Shown piece by piece: positions 6,158 to 7,110 of a stretch of DNA of 7,110 bases. Both the position numbers and the translations under genes were made by a program. The notes under the pieces are model-generated. The model was not told the DNA's origin, did not search any database, and saw only the letters and a program-made list of their open reading frames with translations. Positions within the stretch are counted from its first letter, which is position 1. Each line of letters opens with the position of its first letter. This DNA comes from Sulfuricurvum sp. GTDB lineage: Bacteria > Campylobacterota > Campylobacteria > Campylobacterales > Sulfurimonadaceae. Location: assembly GCA_030679635.1 (NCBI GenBank), contig JAUXSZ010000191.1:1-7110 (forward strand), written 5' to 3'.

Positions 6158-7110
6158 CGAAGAGGCACAAAAATTTCACGCTCTAGGGGTGAGCAGTGTT
6201 ACGGCACTTGCTACTCTTGCCCCAACCTCACTTGAAGATCGTCGTCTCAGTCATGAACTGATTCATAATGTTTTTTGTGTACTGGATGCGACGGTTGAGC
6301 ACTGTCTTCGTACCCCAAAAACTCTCAAAATTACTTTCTTTGCCCATAATCTCGATGAGACCATTCACGGGGTGATTTTTCAGCCAAAACCCTATATGGT
6401 TCATCAGTTTCCATCAGGTGTTAGAGGGTTTTTCTCTGGAAAAGCCGTATTGGAGCAGGGGCAATGGCAGCTCATACAACCGACGAAGATTACTGCGGTC
6501 GGATCGGTGGTTCCCATCTATAAAACACCTTTACGCGCCGATGTGATGCGCCGTTTTATCGAAAAAATGGTGACGGTAGAAGCGTTGTGCGAGGAAGGGC
6601 TTCCCCCCTCTGTCGCGCACGAACTGTATGCAATACATTTCCCAAAACAGCCGAAACCGTTGAACGAAAAACAGCTCCATGCACTCAAGTTTGCGGAGTT
6701 GTACGATTACATGCACCGTCTTCGGCATAAAAGACGATTTCATCCAACCCCGTATCGCGCGAGAGGAGATGTGGCACAATGGATGAAAAGCCTCCCTTTT
6801 GTGCTGACACAGGATCAGAAAAAAGCCATTTCTGAGATATCCAACGATTTAGCATCGCCCCATGCAGCACGTCGGATGATTATGGGGGACGTCGGATCGG
6901 GAAAAACGATGGTAATTTTTGCCTCCGTCATCCTGATGCAGCCGTATCGTTCGGTTCTAATGGCACCCACAACGATTTTGGCGAATCAGCTGTACGAAGA
7001 GGCGCAGAAATTTTTACCCCATCTAAAAACGGTACTCGTCACCAGCGCGACCAAGAAAGGTTCTTTGGAGTCGTATGATTTTATCATCGGGACCCATGCA
7101 CTGCTTCATC
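6114..7110 (+). CDS. recG: ATP-dependent DNA helicase RecG, N-terminal part
   Basis: RecG is a superfamily 2 helicase that remodels stalled replication forks and branch-migrates Holliday junctions. The frame stays open to the window end, giving 332 codons without a break. After an N-terminal helical segment (GVSSVTALATLAP) comes the region of the OB-fold wedge domain (about 50-150). The helicase core then begins: LPFVLTQDQ (227-235), Walker A GDVGSGKT (258-265), motif Ia in LMAPTTILANQ, and IIGTHALLH (324-332). The DExH box and helicase lobe 2 lie beyond the window. An in-frame TGA at 6093 limits the start; ATG 6114 is the first candidate and overlaps the M16 gene by 44 bp. GTG 6117, TTG 6144 and GTG 6189 are alternatives, and no start has a good Shine-Dalgarno. 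Walker A falls nearer the N-terminus than in E. coli RecG, so the wedge region is shorter. Confidence 0.92.
   Translation, partial: MVKFEISATPLLPNNEEAQKFHALGVSSVTALATLAPTSLEDRRLSHELIHNVFCVLDATVEHCLRTPKTLKITFFAHNLDETIHGVIFQPKPYMVHQFPSGVRGFFSGKAVLEQGQWQLIQPTKITAVGSVVPIYKTPLRADVMRRFIEKMVTVEALCEEGLPPSVAHELYAIHFPKQPKPLNEKQLHALKFAELYDYMHRLRHKRRFHPTPYRARGDVAQWMKSLPFVLTQDQKKAISEISNDLASPHAARRMIMGDVGSGKTMVIFASVILMQPYRSVLMAPTTILANQLYEEAQKFLPHLKTVLVTSATKKGSLESYDFIIGTHALLH

Noticed and set aside
6158..6190. Frameshift or pseudogene between the M16 gene and recG
   Set aside because: Reading the third frame by hand gives an unbroken recG from 6114 to the window end, so the two genes simply overlap.
6531..6870. 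Two reverse-strand open frames (to 6779 and from 6685) in the right part of the window
   Set aside because: They lie antisense to the continuous recG frame, which carries helicase motifs; the reverse products show no recognisable domain.

Overview
The window reads as a compact chromosomal stretch from a Campylobacterota (Epsilonproteobacteria) member. The grounds are the order kdsA-ribH-nusB-mqnC-M16 peptidase-recG, the menaquinone route through futalosine (mqnC), the metal-dependent class of KdsA, and best recalled resemblance to Sulfurimonas/Sulfuricurvum-type proteins. The moderate GC content fits a Sulfuricurvum-like genome better than the AT-rich Campylobacter or Helicobacter, but the genus is inference only.

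All nine genes lie on the + strand and almost every base is coding. Bases 1-2109 form a redox block: the 3' end of msrP (periplasmic molybdoenzyme that repairs methionine sulfoxide), msrQ (its haem/flavin membrane partner) and a YhiN/HI0933-type FAD oxidoreductase that overlaps msrQ by ATGA. A 41-bp gap (2110-2150), the longest in the window, carries a good ribosome binding site and a possible -10 box. It opens the second block: kdsA (Kdo-8-phosphate synthase, LPS core), ribH (lumazine synthase, riboflavin), nusB (transcription antitermination), mqnC (radical SAM, menaquinone), a secreted M16B peptidase homologue and the 5' part of recG (replication-fork helicase), which runs off the window end. 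Junctions in this block are 4 bp, a 1-bp overlap (TAATG), 6 bp, a 4-bp overlap (TTGA) and a probable overlap of up to 44 bp. This suggests one transcript with translational coupling.

The genes do unrelated housekeeping jobs (envelope, cofactors, quinone, rRNA transcription, DNA repair). There is no RNA gene, mobile element, CRISPR array, convincing terminator or sign of recent transfer. I did not find a new system. The best lead is the M16 protein: its zinc-binding HxxEH site is replaced by RLSAK while the C-terminal R/Y-type motif is kept, which suggests it is the non-zinc half of a two-subunit periplasmic protease. Lesser leads are an enlarged His-containing loop in MsrQ, a shortened RecG, and several start codons that need a decision.
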